64,000 nt of DNA from Nepenthes gracilis (taxonomy: Eukaryota; Streptophyta; Magnoliopsida; Caryophyllales; Nepenthaceae): positions 16,104,021 through 16,168,020 of the forward strand of contig BSYO01000014.1 in assembly GCA_033239525.1 (NCBI GenBank), read 5' to 3'. The notes under the pieces were generated by a model. The model was given only the letters and a program-made list of their open reading frames with translations, was not told the DNA's origin and did not search any database. The position numbers were made by a program, and so were the translations under genes. Each line of letters begins with the position of its first letter. Positions within the stretch are counted from its first letter, which is position 1. Of this stretch, positions 11,901 through 22,565 are shown in pieces.

Positions 11901-13070
11901 ATAGAAAAGTCATATACTAATAAATGAACCCACAAAAAATAGAATGATAGCAAATAAGGCTGTGAAAAAGATCCAAATGGACGGTCTTAATAATGAAGGG
12001 CCACATGACCTTGATATTAGCAAGACCACTAGTAGGAGACCTTCCAAAAAGCTTTGAGAAATAGTCAATAATGACCTCACCAGTTTCAAAGTCAAAAACA
12101 TAAAAGACCATATTTTTGAGAAGCAAAATAATCCTTCTACTATTTTACTTCAATTACATTGAAAATATATTTTGTACAATAGTCAATATTTTCAAGTTAT
12201 TTAACTTTAACATTTTTACTTGAGAAAGTCTTTCTTATACAAAATTATCTATAGAGTGACCCTAGCTTGGGATTTTGAAGAGGTTGAGATAAGAAAAAGG
12301 GGAAGCAGGAGAAAGCCGCTTAGGCAACCTCAAGAGTCTTCAAAATAGAGGCAATGGCCAGGGTAATATTACCAACTTCTTTGTTGAAATCTTTAATAGT
12401 CATTTTAATGTGCATGAGCTTGGAAACAACTTGAAACACTGGGACACGGTTGACCTCACTTATCCAAGAGGATCTCAAAATGTCAAGAAATCTAAGGAGT
12501 TTAGTCATAAACTTATTAAATTTGAAGGAACTTTTTCAATAATAATTCAAATTACTCTAGAGGAGGAGATAAAGAGAGTCATTCGAAATAATACCTTATT
12601 TAAAGGACACTTGAAAAAGCTCACAAATAAGAAATCAGGCAACTTTTCCCAAAATTATATCTAATTTTTTTATAGATACAATTTAAGTCTTTATATTGAT
12701 TACACTATATGAAGTGTAACTATCAAAACTATGATCCTGGAGATTGGAAGATGTGAGATAAAAAAGTTAGGTTTCTAGATCTAAGTCATGTAATACCACA
12801 TTAAAATCACTAAAAAGGCTCAAGGAAGACCCACTTCCTTGCTGGCTAGCTCCTCAATCAAGTTCTAGAGGCTTTTTTTTCTTCAATGGAGTGGAGACCA
12901 TACACCAGTGAGTAACAAAATTTGATGCCCCATACCATATTAGTAACAATGCCCAAGATGATTTGCTCCTTATTCTCGAGGTTTGAATGCAAAATGAATG
13001 AGGAATCCCACCCGAGCTAGATATGATCTCTTTGAACACAATAATAATTTGTAGTCCAATACCAAAGTAG
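11900..13070 (-). mobile_element. Decayed LINE (non-LTR retrotransposon), endonuclease to early RT region
   Basis: Read on the minus strand, fragments in several frames occur in LINE order. Near 12900 is LVYGLHSIEE-like sequence, then near 12790 SDFNVVLHDL, which matches the GDFN catalytic block of the apurinic-type endonuclease with G replaced. At 12320-12508 is RFLDILRSSW, then VFQVVSKLMHIKMTIKDFNK, the typical linker between endonuclease and RT (pattern KLKxLKxxLKxLNK). At 11917-12126 is DYFSKLFGRSP, matching the FFxxLFG block before the RT. Many stops and frameshifts are present. Neither the 5' end nor a poly(A) tail could be placed. Confidence 0.7.
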
Positions 13071-13750
13071 CATTAGAATCATACACTCTCATTTCAACTA
13101 AACCATAGATATTAAGATTATGGGATTTATAAAATCTCTAACTACTCAAATTTTCTTAGGTCCGTTGAGACCCCAAATGTTTTAACAACTAACATATATT
13201 ATTTGATAATCGAGCTAGAGAAAGATCTTTTAGGCCCATTAAATTTTTTAGTAGCCGCATTTTCTTTTAGTAGGATCGCAACTATGAAAGTATTGTGAGC
13301 AGAAATGACTATATTATAACTTAGAATAGTAATTTAGCATATAATATGAAATATAAATATATATATATAAGTTATCATTGGAAAGTGTAAAATTGAGAAC
13401 CATCAATCTAAGACCGAATTAAAACCAAAAAAAAAAAAAAAAAAAGAATAATCCCAATCCAAATCAAAATTGTTTAGTTTGATTGTTTAAATTTTCAAAT
13501 GAATTGTAACGATTTAGTTTTTATAAATCTTTTTTAAAAAAATACCCCGAACCTCGTCATGCAGAATAGACATTAAAGATAAAACCTTCCAAGCATTGTG
13601 TCCTGAACTGGTCTCGATGTGATGTTTCACAGACCACCTGCCCTAAAATGAGTTTTGTTGACTCAAAAAGGGAAATCAGATAGAGCATAATATCTTAGCA
13701 AGTATTTTCAAAAAGGCCATCACTTAATTAGGGTAACCTAACAATAAAAT
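13071..13750. other. Intergenic DNA, no gene
   Basis: AT-rich DNA with a poly(A) run at about 13428-13445. No protein or RNA gene is seen. Confidence 0.5.
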
Positions 13751-14559
13751 TGTTGGTACCCAAACAATTTATTTAAATTATAAAAAAATAATCAATAATT
13801 TATAACAAGTACACAATAATCATCAATAATAAAATAATATATAATTTTTACATGGAAAACCCTATTAAGAATGAGAAAAAAATTACGTGAGGATACGTCC
13901 GAAATATCTCTACTATACAATTAGTTCGGTTACACAAACCGTACAAATATAAGAACTATAAATTTTATAACAAATTGAATGACTAACAATGAGTACAAGA
14001 CAAAAAAGTGAAATATAATCAGTATAAGTTCTTCTCAACTCTAAGAATAGTGTACCTAAGATTAACGGAGACTGAAATACGATTTGAAACTCAACTGAAT
14101 ACTCGAATTTTCCTCTTCTTCTTCTCTCTCTTTTTCTTCTTTTTTTTTTCTCAAAGACAGCACTCTAAGTCTCAAACGTATCAGCGTATTTTTATACTGC
14201 GAGCCACGCTCGAGCGCCCATCAGATACCAGGACGTTTTTATACTGCAAGCTGCGCTCGACCGCCCATCAGGTGCTGGTGCCACTGGAAATGGCGCCTCG
14301 AGTGCACCGTGAGCGCGCCCTTTTCGGAATTAGCACCTTAAACGCCCCTTGGGCATGCCTTGAGCGTAAAACCATCGGATTTGGCGCTTCGAGCACGCCT
14401 CAAGCGCTCTCCCTTTAGAAGCAACGCCTCAAGCGCTGGTTGCACGCGCAAAAACCCCAATCCCCCGTATTTGTGCATTACTTGCATATCATTGTTCGAA
14501 CCACCAAACGACACGTCAAATCGATATGGGCTCATATGAGAGTAACCCATAACCCAACA
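13751..14559. mobile_element. Solo LTR, about 809 bp
   Basis: The segment starts TGTTGG and ends CCAACA, a perfect 6-bp terminal inverted repeat with TG/CA ends. It is flanked by AAAAT on the left and AAATT on the right, which is a near target duplication (4 of 5). No internal coding region or second LTR is next to it. The 3' half (14180-14460) is rich in CTCGAGCGC, CTTGAGCGT and CTCAAGCGC words, far more GC-rich than its surroundings, and resembles in style the LTRs at 986-1393 and 2161-2838. Unequal recombination between two LTRs is the usual origin. Confidence 0.65.
14185..14280. repeat. Tandem duplication, 49-bp unit, inside the solo LTR
   Basis: Two adjacent units begin CGTATTTTTATACTGC (14185) and CGTTTTTATACTGC (14234). 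Each continues through AGCC/AGCT, CGCTCGA and CGCCCATCAG. The period is 49 bases. Confidence 0.75.
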
Positions 14560-14624
14560 AAATTTACTCTATTATGACATAAAATCTACACAACTTCTCC
14601 ACATCATGATAATAAACCTAGCTA

Positions 14625-14745
14625 AAAGGATAGCCAAGTGTATAAAGCCCGCACTAAGTGCGGGCTCTGGGTAAAAGGTCTATTCTACACCATCTTACAT
14701 TGCATATGTAAGAGGCCATTTGACTTGAATCCATAATCATCAAAT
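14625..14745 (-). mobile_element. Au-like SINE
   Basis: On the minus strand the order is GGATTCAAGTC (a tRNA box B-like site), GCCTCTTACATATGCA, GGTGTAGAATAGACC, the hairpin AGCCCGCACTTAGTGCGGGCT, and then ACTTGGCTATCCTTTT. This is the arrangement of the plant Au SINE: box B, then the GGCCTCTTGCA, TGTACAATAGACC and GCGGGxGCTTAGTGC blocks, and a T-rich end. The box A part is not clear, so it may be 5'-truncated. It lies just beyond the 3' end of the 343-aa gene. Confidence 0.65.
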
Positions 14746-15059
14746 CATATAATAACAATAACTCTACAGCTATGCTAAGATACCAGACAGCTGCTATCAG
14801 GGAAAAAAGCACAACAGATTTTGCATCAAATGGTAATTAAATATTCACCTTCTGTTTGTAACAGCAGTCATCATCCAGTGAAACAATTCGTGTCCTGGGT
14901 TGCGGGCCTTTGCCACAAGTTACACTATGAAACAAGATTTTCAAATGAAGGGTCAGCTCAGTTTTGCTCCCAGAAGCTGGAGATCAATGCCACATTGGCG
15001 ATAAAGAATGCGGTCACAAACAGCTACACAAGCCAGGTAAAATCACTAGTAGCAGCACG

Positions 15060-18000
15060 CTAAACATTGGAGGCACTGAGGGCCAAAACTTTGCATTGCT
15101 CATTCATAGCCAAAAGCTGGGCTTCCTTCTTGTCAAGAAGGGAATGCAACCTGACATTCTCTTCCATGAGTTTCTGAACTTCTGCTTCTTTCTGCAATTT
15201 CTCACCTTCCATCTGTGTCGTCTTTGCAACTAGGCTGTGCTTTTTTTAACCCAAAAAGAAATAGACAAAGTATATATGATCAGAATAGTTCCAACAGACA
15301 GAAGAAGATAATTGAATTTCTTCAGAGGGTGACGATGATCATTGATTCTGCTCTGGTCACTTGGGATTCGCAGGTCGTGGTCCGGGTCCGAGTCTGGCCC
15401 AATATTGGGCCCATGTTATTGATGATCACAATGGGAGTATGACAAAGAACAATTTGAGGACTAAGCATCTATTACAAGTACACTTTGATTTTTATATATT
15501 TGAGATTTGAAAGGTGAACATTCTAATCTAATATGCAAAAAATACCAAAAATGGGTGTTCTCAGGCTAGGAAAGTAAACTGCTACAGAGCGAAATTTACT
15601 GCCTCACCATCAAAAGGCTAAAACAATGAAGTCACCTATTTGGGATTGATTTTGAAAAATACTTTCGAAAAGTTGAAATTTGCCACTTCTCTCGAAAGAG
15701 ATTTTGGTGTGTTTTTCAATAATAATAATAATAATAACAATTTGAGTTAAAAAAAAAAAAAAATCTGTGAATCACTTTTACAAAACTGAATTTAGTGTTT
15801 TAGGAGTATTTTCAGGAACGATCAGGAGTTATAACTTTTTCCAAGAGCTGCTACAATAGCAATGCCAAAAACCCATAAAATTTGAAGACCATGAAGAATA
15901 ACTCACAAGGCCACAAAAGTAATCCAAAATTTTGCAAGGCTTGGCACGGGTTGAGAACTGCAAAACTCTCACAGTTCAGCAAGCAGAGAAACCAAACTTT
16001 TGCAGGACAATAAAAGTGTTCATGTCATCAAACTACGAGTATTGTTAAGGTCCTCCCATATTTTAAATTTTCTCATGAACTCAACAGTTAGAAGTTGAAT
16101 GAATGAATGATAAAAATTATACCAAGTGAGCTATATAGCTATTTAATCTCCACAATTTATACATCTAATTTCTAATATGAGCCGTTGGGCTCACGGGGAG
16201 CTTAAAATATGAGATGATGTTAACATGTCTCTCGAACTATATAGCAAGAGTTCACTAAGATGTTCTGCATACACTCCCAAAAAAAAAGGAAAGCAATTAG
16301 ACATCTTTGATAACTTGGCATATTATCTATTTATCTATACTAATGAATCCATATAAAAACAGATGGGTAAATGGACCCACATCATCCTAAGGTGTTTCAA
16401 CAGTTGCTGAAAGGTGCCCCTAAAACATCTCTCTAAGAAAAATAGGCAAAAGAGGGACCTGAAAATCTCTCCTGAAGACTAAGTCAAATCCCCAGCCAAG
16501 CAGAATGTGAAATTAAGATCAGTGCAATCACTAATGTTAAAAACATCTTGCACCAACAGGATTAGCTTTGGGCCAACTTTCATGTCGATGAAAGGCATGT
16601 GGAGCCAATATTCCCATTCCATCTTCCATTTGGTAGCCCCTTCCATTTTACAATTGTCCACTACACCCACTGACAAATAGATCTAGGCCCATATATAGTC
16701 AATGTGATGGCATGTTTCAAGCATTGGAGGAGATTCGAATCTAACACATCACAGATACAAATTTATCAGTAGTCATAATATCATCTTTCTATACCGTCAA
16801 AATCAGCCATGTGCTCTCATTAGGGGAAAACAAATTGGACAAATGCATGTTTTACTGCTTAATTATTCATCAAATAAGTCAAGAAGAGACAGCGGTCAGG
16901 AAAAAAAAAATTCTCACAGGAAAAAGGTAATCTTAAGCATCACAATCCATGGAACTTATCCCATATTAAAGAAGGATGTAGAACACAAAAGATTACTTAT
17001 ATATTCCACAGAAATTGCTTGCAACAAGTACTAAAATATTTTCCCTACAATAGGATGACTCTCAACAAGTCATTTAAAACTTAAATGACTTCATAATTTA
17101 TGACACAAATAAAACAAGCTGCTAGAAACAACAAAAATTGAACATGATGGCGAAGCAAACATATGCAGTGTTGCAGTGGTATCATGCACCATAAATGAGT
17201 ACCCATACTGCTCCTAAAAGGATACCTATGGTTAAAAAACATATGCAACAACGTGGACGATTAACAGACCTCAGTAAAAATTCTTAAAGAAAAGGCATCA
17301 ACTAGCCAATCATTCTATGTGAACCATGCAGAGCCAAGCATTTCAAATCAAACACAGAAGTAGTGTAGACTGACCGTTCAAAAAGCTTCTCAATAGTTTG
17401 AAACTGCTTCTCTGATGAAATAAGTGTCTCTCTTACACTGATCAGACTACTGACATAAGATTTCAAAGATTCAAAATCCCGCTTAACACGAGAAAGCTCA
17501 TGTTCGTTTTCTGCAGCTCGTTGCCTCTGCCTAGATGTTTCTTCAACTAAGTCTTCAACTCGCTGCCGCATTTCACTCAAAATACAATTTGTTCCTAGGG
17601 CGAATCTTTCCATCTCCTCCAACTTAAATGACATGCTTTTAATCTGACTTTCCTTCTTTTTAATATCTTCCAGACCAAAATTTACTCTCTCTTTTGCAAT
17701 AGCAGTTTCAGACTCTGCAATTATAACTCTCTTAACTAGAGCTTCCATTACATTTGTTACCATCTGCACAGACTTGAGTAGTTCACCTATGTAAGATCCA
17801 TCTTGTTCATCAAATGTGAGCTGCTTGTAATCGCTTCTAATCCATGTTTCTTCATCTGGACTATCAAATAAAGAAAGGTCAACATTCTTTGACCAACTAG
17901 ACAATGGAATGCCATTTTTGTCAACAAGTCCCACCCCTTCTAGTTGTTTAATCCCAAAAGATGCTTGTGCTAAGTGGGGAACCGCCAATATTCTTGCTCT

Positions 18001-18231
18001 TGCTTTAAGGTAGGTCAATAATGTACCAGCAGCTTTGACTCTTCTCCATAGAACATTTAACTCCTTCGATTCTTCCTCTGATCCTTCAATAGATCCCTTA
18101 ATCCCCGTGAACTTTGCTTGCAATGTAACTAATTGAGATTCGCATCGCTCCATCTCTTGCCTCCACAAAACATCTGTTCGACTAGGGCAAGATTCCAAGC
18201 CTGTCAAATCAACATGTTCCACTGATTCCAT
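15060..18231 (-). CDS. Conserved plant coiled-coil protein, 343 aa, two coding exons
   Basis: The coding exons are 18231-17375 and 15234-15060. The donor CG|GTCAGT and the acceptor GCACAG|CCTAG join in phase to read KLFERLVAKTTQMEGEK. The protein starts MESVEHVDLTGLESCPSRTD and ends LALSASNV. Residues about 20-90 contain LWRQEMERCESQLVTLQAKF and LWRRVKAAGTLLTYLKARAR. Residues about 165-335 are almost continuous coiled coil (KKKESQIKSMSFKLEEMERF, RQRQRAAENEHELSRVKRDF). There is no signal peptide or membrane span. The pattern recalls an uncharacterised, well-conserved plant coiled-coil family, and I cannot give a symbol. A structural or cytoskeletal-adaptor role is only inference. The intron between the coding exons is 2140 bases. 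The ATG lies 5 bases after an acceptor, so the leader is in a separate exon near 20771-20885. If that intron were unspliced, reading would continue from 17375 to a stop at 17302. Confidence 0.85.
16030..16260 (-). repeat. Possible LTR fragment in the coding intron
   Basis: On the minus strand it reads GAGCCCAACGGCTCATATTA, then GTATAAATTGTGGAG, then AGCTATATAGCTCAC. The spaced words match those at 8000-8100 on the plus strand. It is probably a dispersed LTR relic within intron 15235-17374. The edges are not defined. Confidence 0.3.
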
Positions 18232-18235
18232 AGAC

Positions 18236-20885
18236 TCTGCAAAATGACAAAGATCAGTCTAAGAGGACATTTACAACGTCAAGATTTAATGAATAGGAAA
18301 CACATCAAGGAGCTGATAGAAATCTCTTTTCCTTTCTAAACAGTTGAATATAAGATGCTGTGTTTTGAAGATAAATCAATGTTTTTAAACAGCTGAAACT
18401 GAGACGGGCTTTCAATGTTCACCAATGAATGCGATTTAACAAGTCACTAGCTGGTTTGACAGGCCACCCATTTTTCAGTTAAGCATGTCTTTCTAGGAAG
18501 CCAGTGATAGTACATTTAAGAAGCATTATACAGAATTTTTCTATTGTAATTATGGTAGAGACAATAAATACCAATGAAGGTGATCTAATTAATTATAATT
18601 GTTGACACTAATCTACAATATCAAAGCAATCAAGTGACTTAGGAATTCAAGAACTTTGCAATGTTCACTATAATCACATGCATAGACCACGCAATGCAGT
18701 TTGTCTGAAGAGTGAAACATCAATGAACTTTGCACTGCAACCAAACTAGCCCTCCACAACAGAGTAAAAGAAACTTAAAAATCTCAACAAAATATAAGGA
18801 AGTTAAACAAGTCATTCCACAATCATCCAAATTTCAAGACTAACACTGTTTTTCATTTGAACAAATTTGTGGAGGGTTAGACTACAGAAATCTGCTAAAT
18901 GTATTTTAGTTTATTAAGAATAAAAAAAATTCCAAAACGTTTCTACTTTTCCTGTTATATGCATTACGGATTTTCTTAGATTTACACAATTTTCCTATAT
19001 AGTTTGACAAAAATTAGCATAGCTTTGGAAATTTAAAAATGTCCCAAGATTTCCACAACTTCATAAGCCTTAAGGCTTGATATTGATGTATTATCAGCAC
19101 CTTGCACATATTTTAATTTCAATATTTCACATCAGAGCAAACTTAGCAATATAAATATATATATAATAGATTACCGACTTCTATTAAATATCACAAACTT
19201 TTCATCAATAAAAGGAAAAAAATAAAAACAATGCAGAAGTTTTCGATTGGATGATAAATAAAAACCACAATTTTGGCTTTTTTCCCAGATTAACAGCAGC
19301 ATTTTCAGTATTTCTTTCATATGGTGCTAGGGACAGTCATAGAGACCTGCAGCTGGAGATTTGAATCGATAAAGGATTAATAGGTTTTTTGGGGCATAAA
19401 AAATAAGCATTTAAACAGTAGCAGCTCAGGCATAATTTCTTACTACTCCAACACCAAATCCAAGTCCTTTCTGCCAAACACAGAAAAAATTTGGTTTTTG
19501 TTTTTTTTCTGGAACTAGCAGTGTGCATGAGGTAGCTTGGAATGCAGAACCTCTGAAAGCATCCAATCTTAAGTGATTCTAGAAAATCAAACCCGAAACC
19601 AATCCAGGAATATTATAACTGAACAAAAGAACACAAGCATCAACCCACTCATTTCAGTTCCATGGGTCCAAACATGTGAATCACTAAGCATTTAAGCAAT
19701 AATTTTCACAGTAAACCAAAACAAGAAGAAAGCTTCAAATCCTAGTAAGAATGGGAGGTCAAAGCCAATTTACAGAATAAGCACAAGGTGGTATGGATGG
19801 TAAGGTAACATAGATCTAAATATTCCCGAAAATCCCACAAAGCGGTAGTAAGCCTTGTGAGTTATGCCAAAGTGGTAGAGTTAGTTTGGTTTCTCAAGTC
19901 AACAAGGTTGTCAGTGCAACCCTAACCTATCCATGAACAAGACCAACCCATGTCAGACAGTTTAATGAAAATGTCTAAGGGAATCCAAGCAACACAAAAT
20001 TACTTGATACCACCCCATTGTCTGGCACTCAAAACGTTATAACAAAATCAGCTTGTTCATGGAACATAGAAGTTCCGTACTTCACGCAGCCCATTTTGCA
20101 CCAGGAAAAAAAGGCTGACCGCAGAGTACTTGAATCTGCACTTGACCCAACTGAAAAAAAGAATAAAAACAAAACCGTAAGCAAGAAGAAGATCCTAAGT
20201 TTGATTTCCTGCGACTGGGACCACAATGGATCTCTCTACCCAAGATGACATTTAGCGAGAAAAGTATTCAAAGCAAACTATAAAAAATCAATTTTATAGC
20301 ATCAACAAAGGAACAATAGAAAGGAACAAAAAAGGGATAATCCCTAGATTCAGCAATCAGCTGCACATAGAAGAGTCTGGCATTCCTCCAATTTCCAAGA
20401 AAAGTCAATTAAAGGTGCTGGGAACAGGAAAGATCGATGCTACGACATCTTTATGCAAGCAATAAGAACAGACAAAATAGGCTACGCTCCAGATTCAGTA
20501 ATCAACTGCGCAAAAAAGAGTCACGCGATATCTTTATGCAAGCAACGAGCACAAACAAAATGGGCTAAGCTACAGATTCAGTAATCCACTGCGCCAAAAA
20601 GAATCTGGAATTCGTTGAATTTCCAAGAAATGGCAATTAAGGGCGCAGCGTGCTAGAAAGATTGACACTACGATATCTTTATGCAAGCAACGGGCATAAA
20701 CAAGTGGGATCTACCAGGATATCTATGGCCTTTGGTGGATCGAATTACAAGAGAGAGGGAGAGGAAGTACCTTCTGGTTCAGGAAATTTGATCAAATAGT
20801 AGGGTTTTCAGCCGGAGGACGCGTTCTTTGGGAAAGGTTATCAGGAGTTCCGAGCAGAGCCTAAGAGCCTACGCCACTGGCCCGT
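18236..20885 (-). other. 5' UTR intron and leader exon of the 343-aa gene
   Basis: On the minus strand, a leader of about 115 bases ends at 20771 with CCAGAAG|GTACTTCC, and the matching acceptor TTTGCAG lies at 18237, just before the ATG. This gives a 2.5-kb leader intron (18237-20770). The intron holds no recognisable gene. The frames at 19337-19528, 20018-20248 and 20029-20226 are chance frames. Around 20380-20700 the words GCTACGATATCTTTATGCAAGCAA recur two or three times, which looks like a degenerate tandem repeat with a period of roughly 100 bases. Confidence 0.6.
20400..20710. repeat. Degenerate tandem repeat, roughly 100-bp period, in the leader intron
   Basis: The phrase ATCTTTATGCAAGCAA occurs at about 20447, 20530 and 20677, and CAGATTCAGTAATC-A-CTGCGC occurs at about 20490 and 20573. 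Copies are diverged and the spacing is uneven, so this is an old local duplication. Confidence 0.6.
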
Positions 20886-21052
20886 AGTTTACTGTTTGCC
20901 TCCCACTTTTATAGTTCATTATTTTATATGAAGAAATGTGAAATTATTTTATTCATTTACTATCATTATTTATTTAAAAAAAATTTGGCATATTTTTCGT
21001 AATTTAGTTATAAAATATAAGTATTATTTTTTATTATAAAATTGACAATTAG

Positions 21053-21054
<2 letters not shown>

Positions 21055-21083
<29 letters not shown>
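21055..21083. repeat. (AG)n microsatellite
   Basis: About 14 uninterrupted AG dinucleotides in otherwise AT-rich DNA between the leader exon of the 343-aa gene and the gypsy element. Confidence 0.95.
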
Positions 21084-21087
<4 letters not shown>

Positions 21088-21213
21088 CAAAGTTAAAATG
21101 GGAAAGTATTTGGTTGGGAAAGATTAAGTGAGAAAATTAATATTGAATAATATTTACTTTTATCTTGTTTTTATTATCTTATTTAGTTGAAAGTGATTAT
21201 TAAAATTAAGTAT

Positions 21214-21808
21214 TGTTACGTCTTTGGATCAAGATTTAACTGGATCAGATCTCCATTTTTTTAAATCTGGTCCTACACAATACAACAGAAAATAAAAGAA
21301 TTAGAGTACAAACGGAAATTGCTCCCCCACAAACTTTCCTATACTTAAGTTAGTAAATTTTTTTCAAATGAGTTAAAAGATATAGAAATTTTAAATTGGT
21401 TGAAGATGTTTAGGTCGTATAGCTTACATGATTTTTATATTTTGTGTTTTGGTAGAGAAAAGGATTATTCGCTATTGGCATGGATTATGTTAAGAATCTC
21501 ACACTAATCGGACTTTTCTCTCTTTTCTTTCTTGTTCTTGCTACAAAATGCTGGTAGAATATTTATGGCAGTAAGAGGTAGTGTTACCAATTGCGTAACT
21601 GTCATGGATAAGAACGTTCGGTTGGTTACATTGATAAGGACGACCGGTTGACTTATATAACCTCAGTCAGTTTTAGCCAATTTCCTTAGAGAAAGACGTG
21701 GGAAGTTATCTGAGTAAACTCCTTACTTATTTTTTGGGTTGTTCTTCTCGGACCTTTACGATTTATAATGGGCCTTATAGTGGACTAGCTTTATGGCAAT
21801 ACCCATCA
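21214..21808 (-). repeat. 3' LTR of the gypsy element
   Basis: It starts TGTTACGTCTTTGG and ends CAATACCCATCA, 595 bases. Long shared words with the other LTR include AAAGATATAGAA, TTTAAATTGGTTGAAG and AAAAGGATTATTCG. Confidence 0.93.
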
Positions 21809-22140
21809 CTAACCTTAATGCCAGAAGGTTAAGATTTTAGCTTTTGGCATGACTTTTGATGAGACAAATTCCCAACTTGTTCATCATGCTAGCTACCGGT
21901 TTGGATCTTATAGCCGGTGTAAGATTGCTCCGGATTTTTTTTTTTAACCAAAAATGAGCCCATTTTGGACTAAACTAATACTGGATAAGTTCGTACCACA
22001 TAAGATCGGTACGTAAATGGATTTTGTGATGATTTAAATTCACATTGAACTGAATTATCGCCGAACTGAATTTACTCTCGATTAAATTAACTATGGTTCA
22101 AATCAAAGCCGATTTGAATTAATTTCGATTTGAACCAATA

Positions 22141-22250
22141 GCGAGGCTTTATCAATGTCGGACTGAATCATCGCGAAGCTTTATCAACTTTGGATTGAAT
22201 CTATGTGAAGCTTTATCAGCCCTGGATTGAATCAATGCGAAGCTAAATAA
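22141..22250. repeat. 32-bp tandem repeat, about 3.4 copies, in the 3' region of the gypsy element
   Basis: Units start at 22141, 22173, 22205 and (partial) 22237. They share the frame GCGAAGCTTTATCA, then 4-5 variable bases, then GGATTGAATCAAT. Upstream (22040-22140) there are further loosely related GAACTGAATT/GATTTGAATT words. Confidence 0.88.
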
Positions 22251-22565
22251 AGGCTGGACAGCTGGGAAATGACATCTTGGAAGTCATATCATCCCGACAA
22301 GGATCCATCAAGTTTTCCACATGTCAATCATCAAGCATTGCTAACTCTGTTGCCGCTGTTTCATATGACGCATCACCAATGAAGAATTGACGGGCATCCT
22401 CCTCCATTATTATTTTGAAACTTCTTGAATTCAAAAGAGAGGTATTAACTTGGGTTTGTCTAAACCCCCTTCATTCATTTGCACCTCTCTTTGTTCGAGT
22501 TCTTCTATATCATTCTTCTGCTTTCATCATTTGAGCCATAATCTTAGCTATCGATTTTCACCTTT

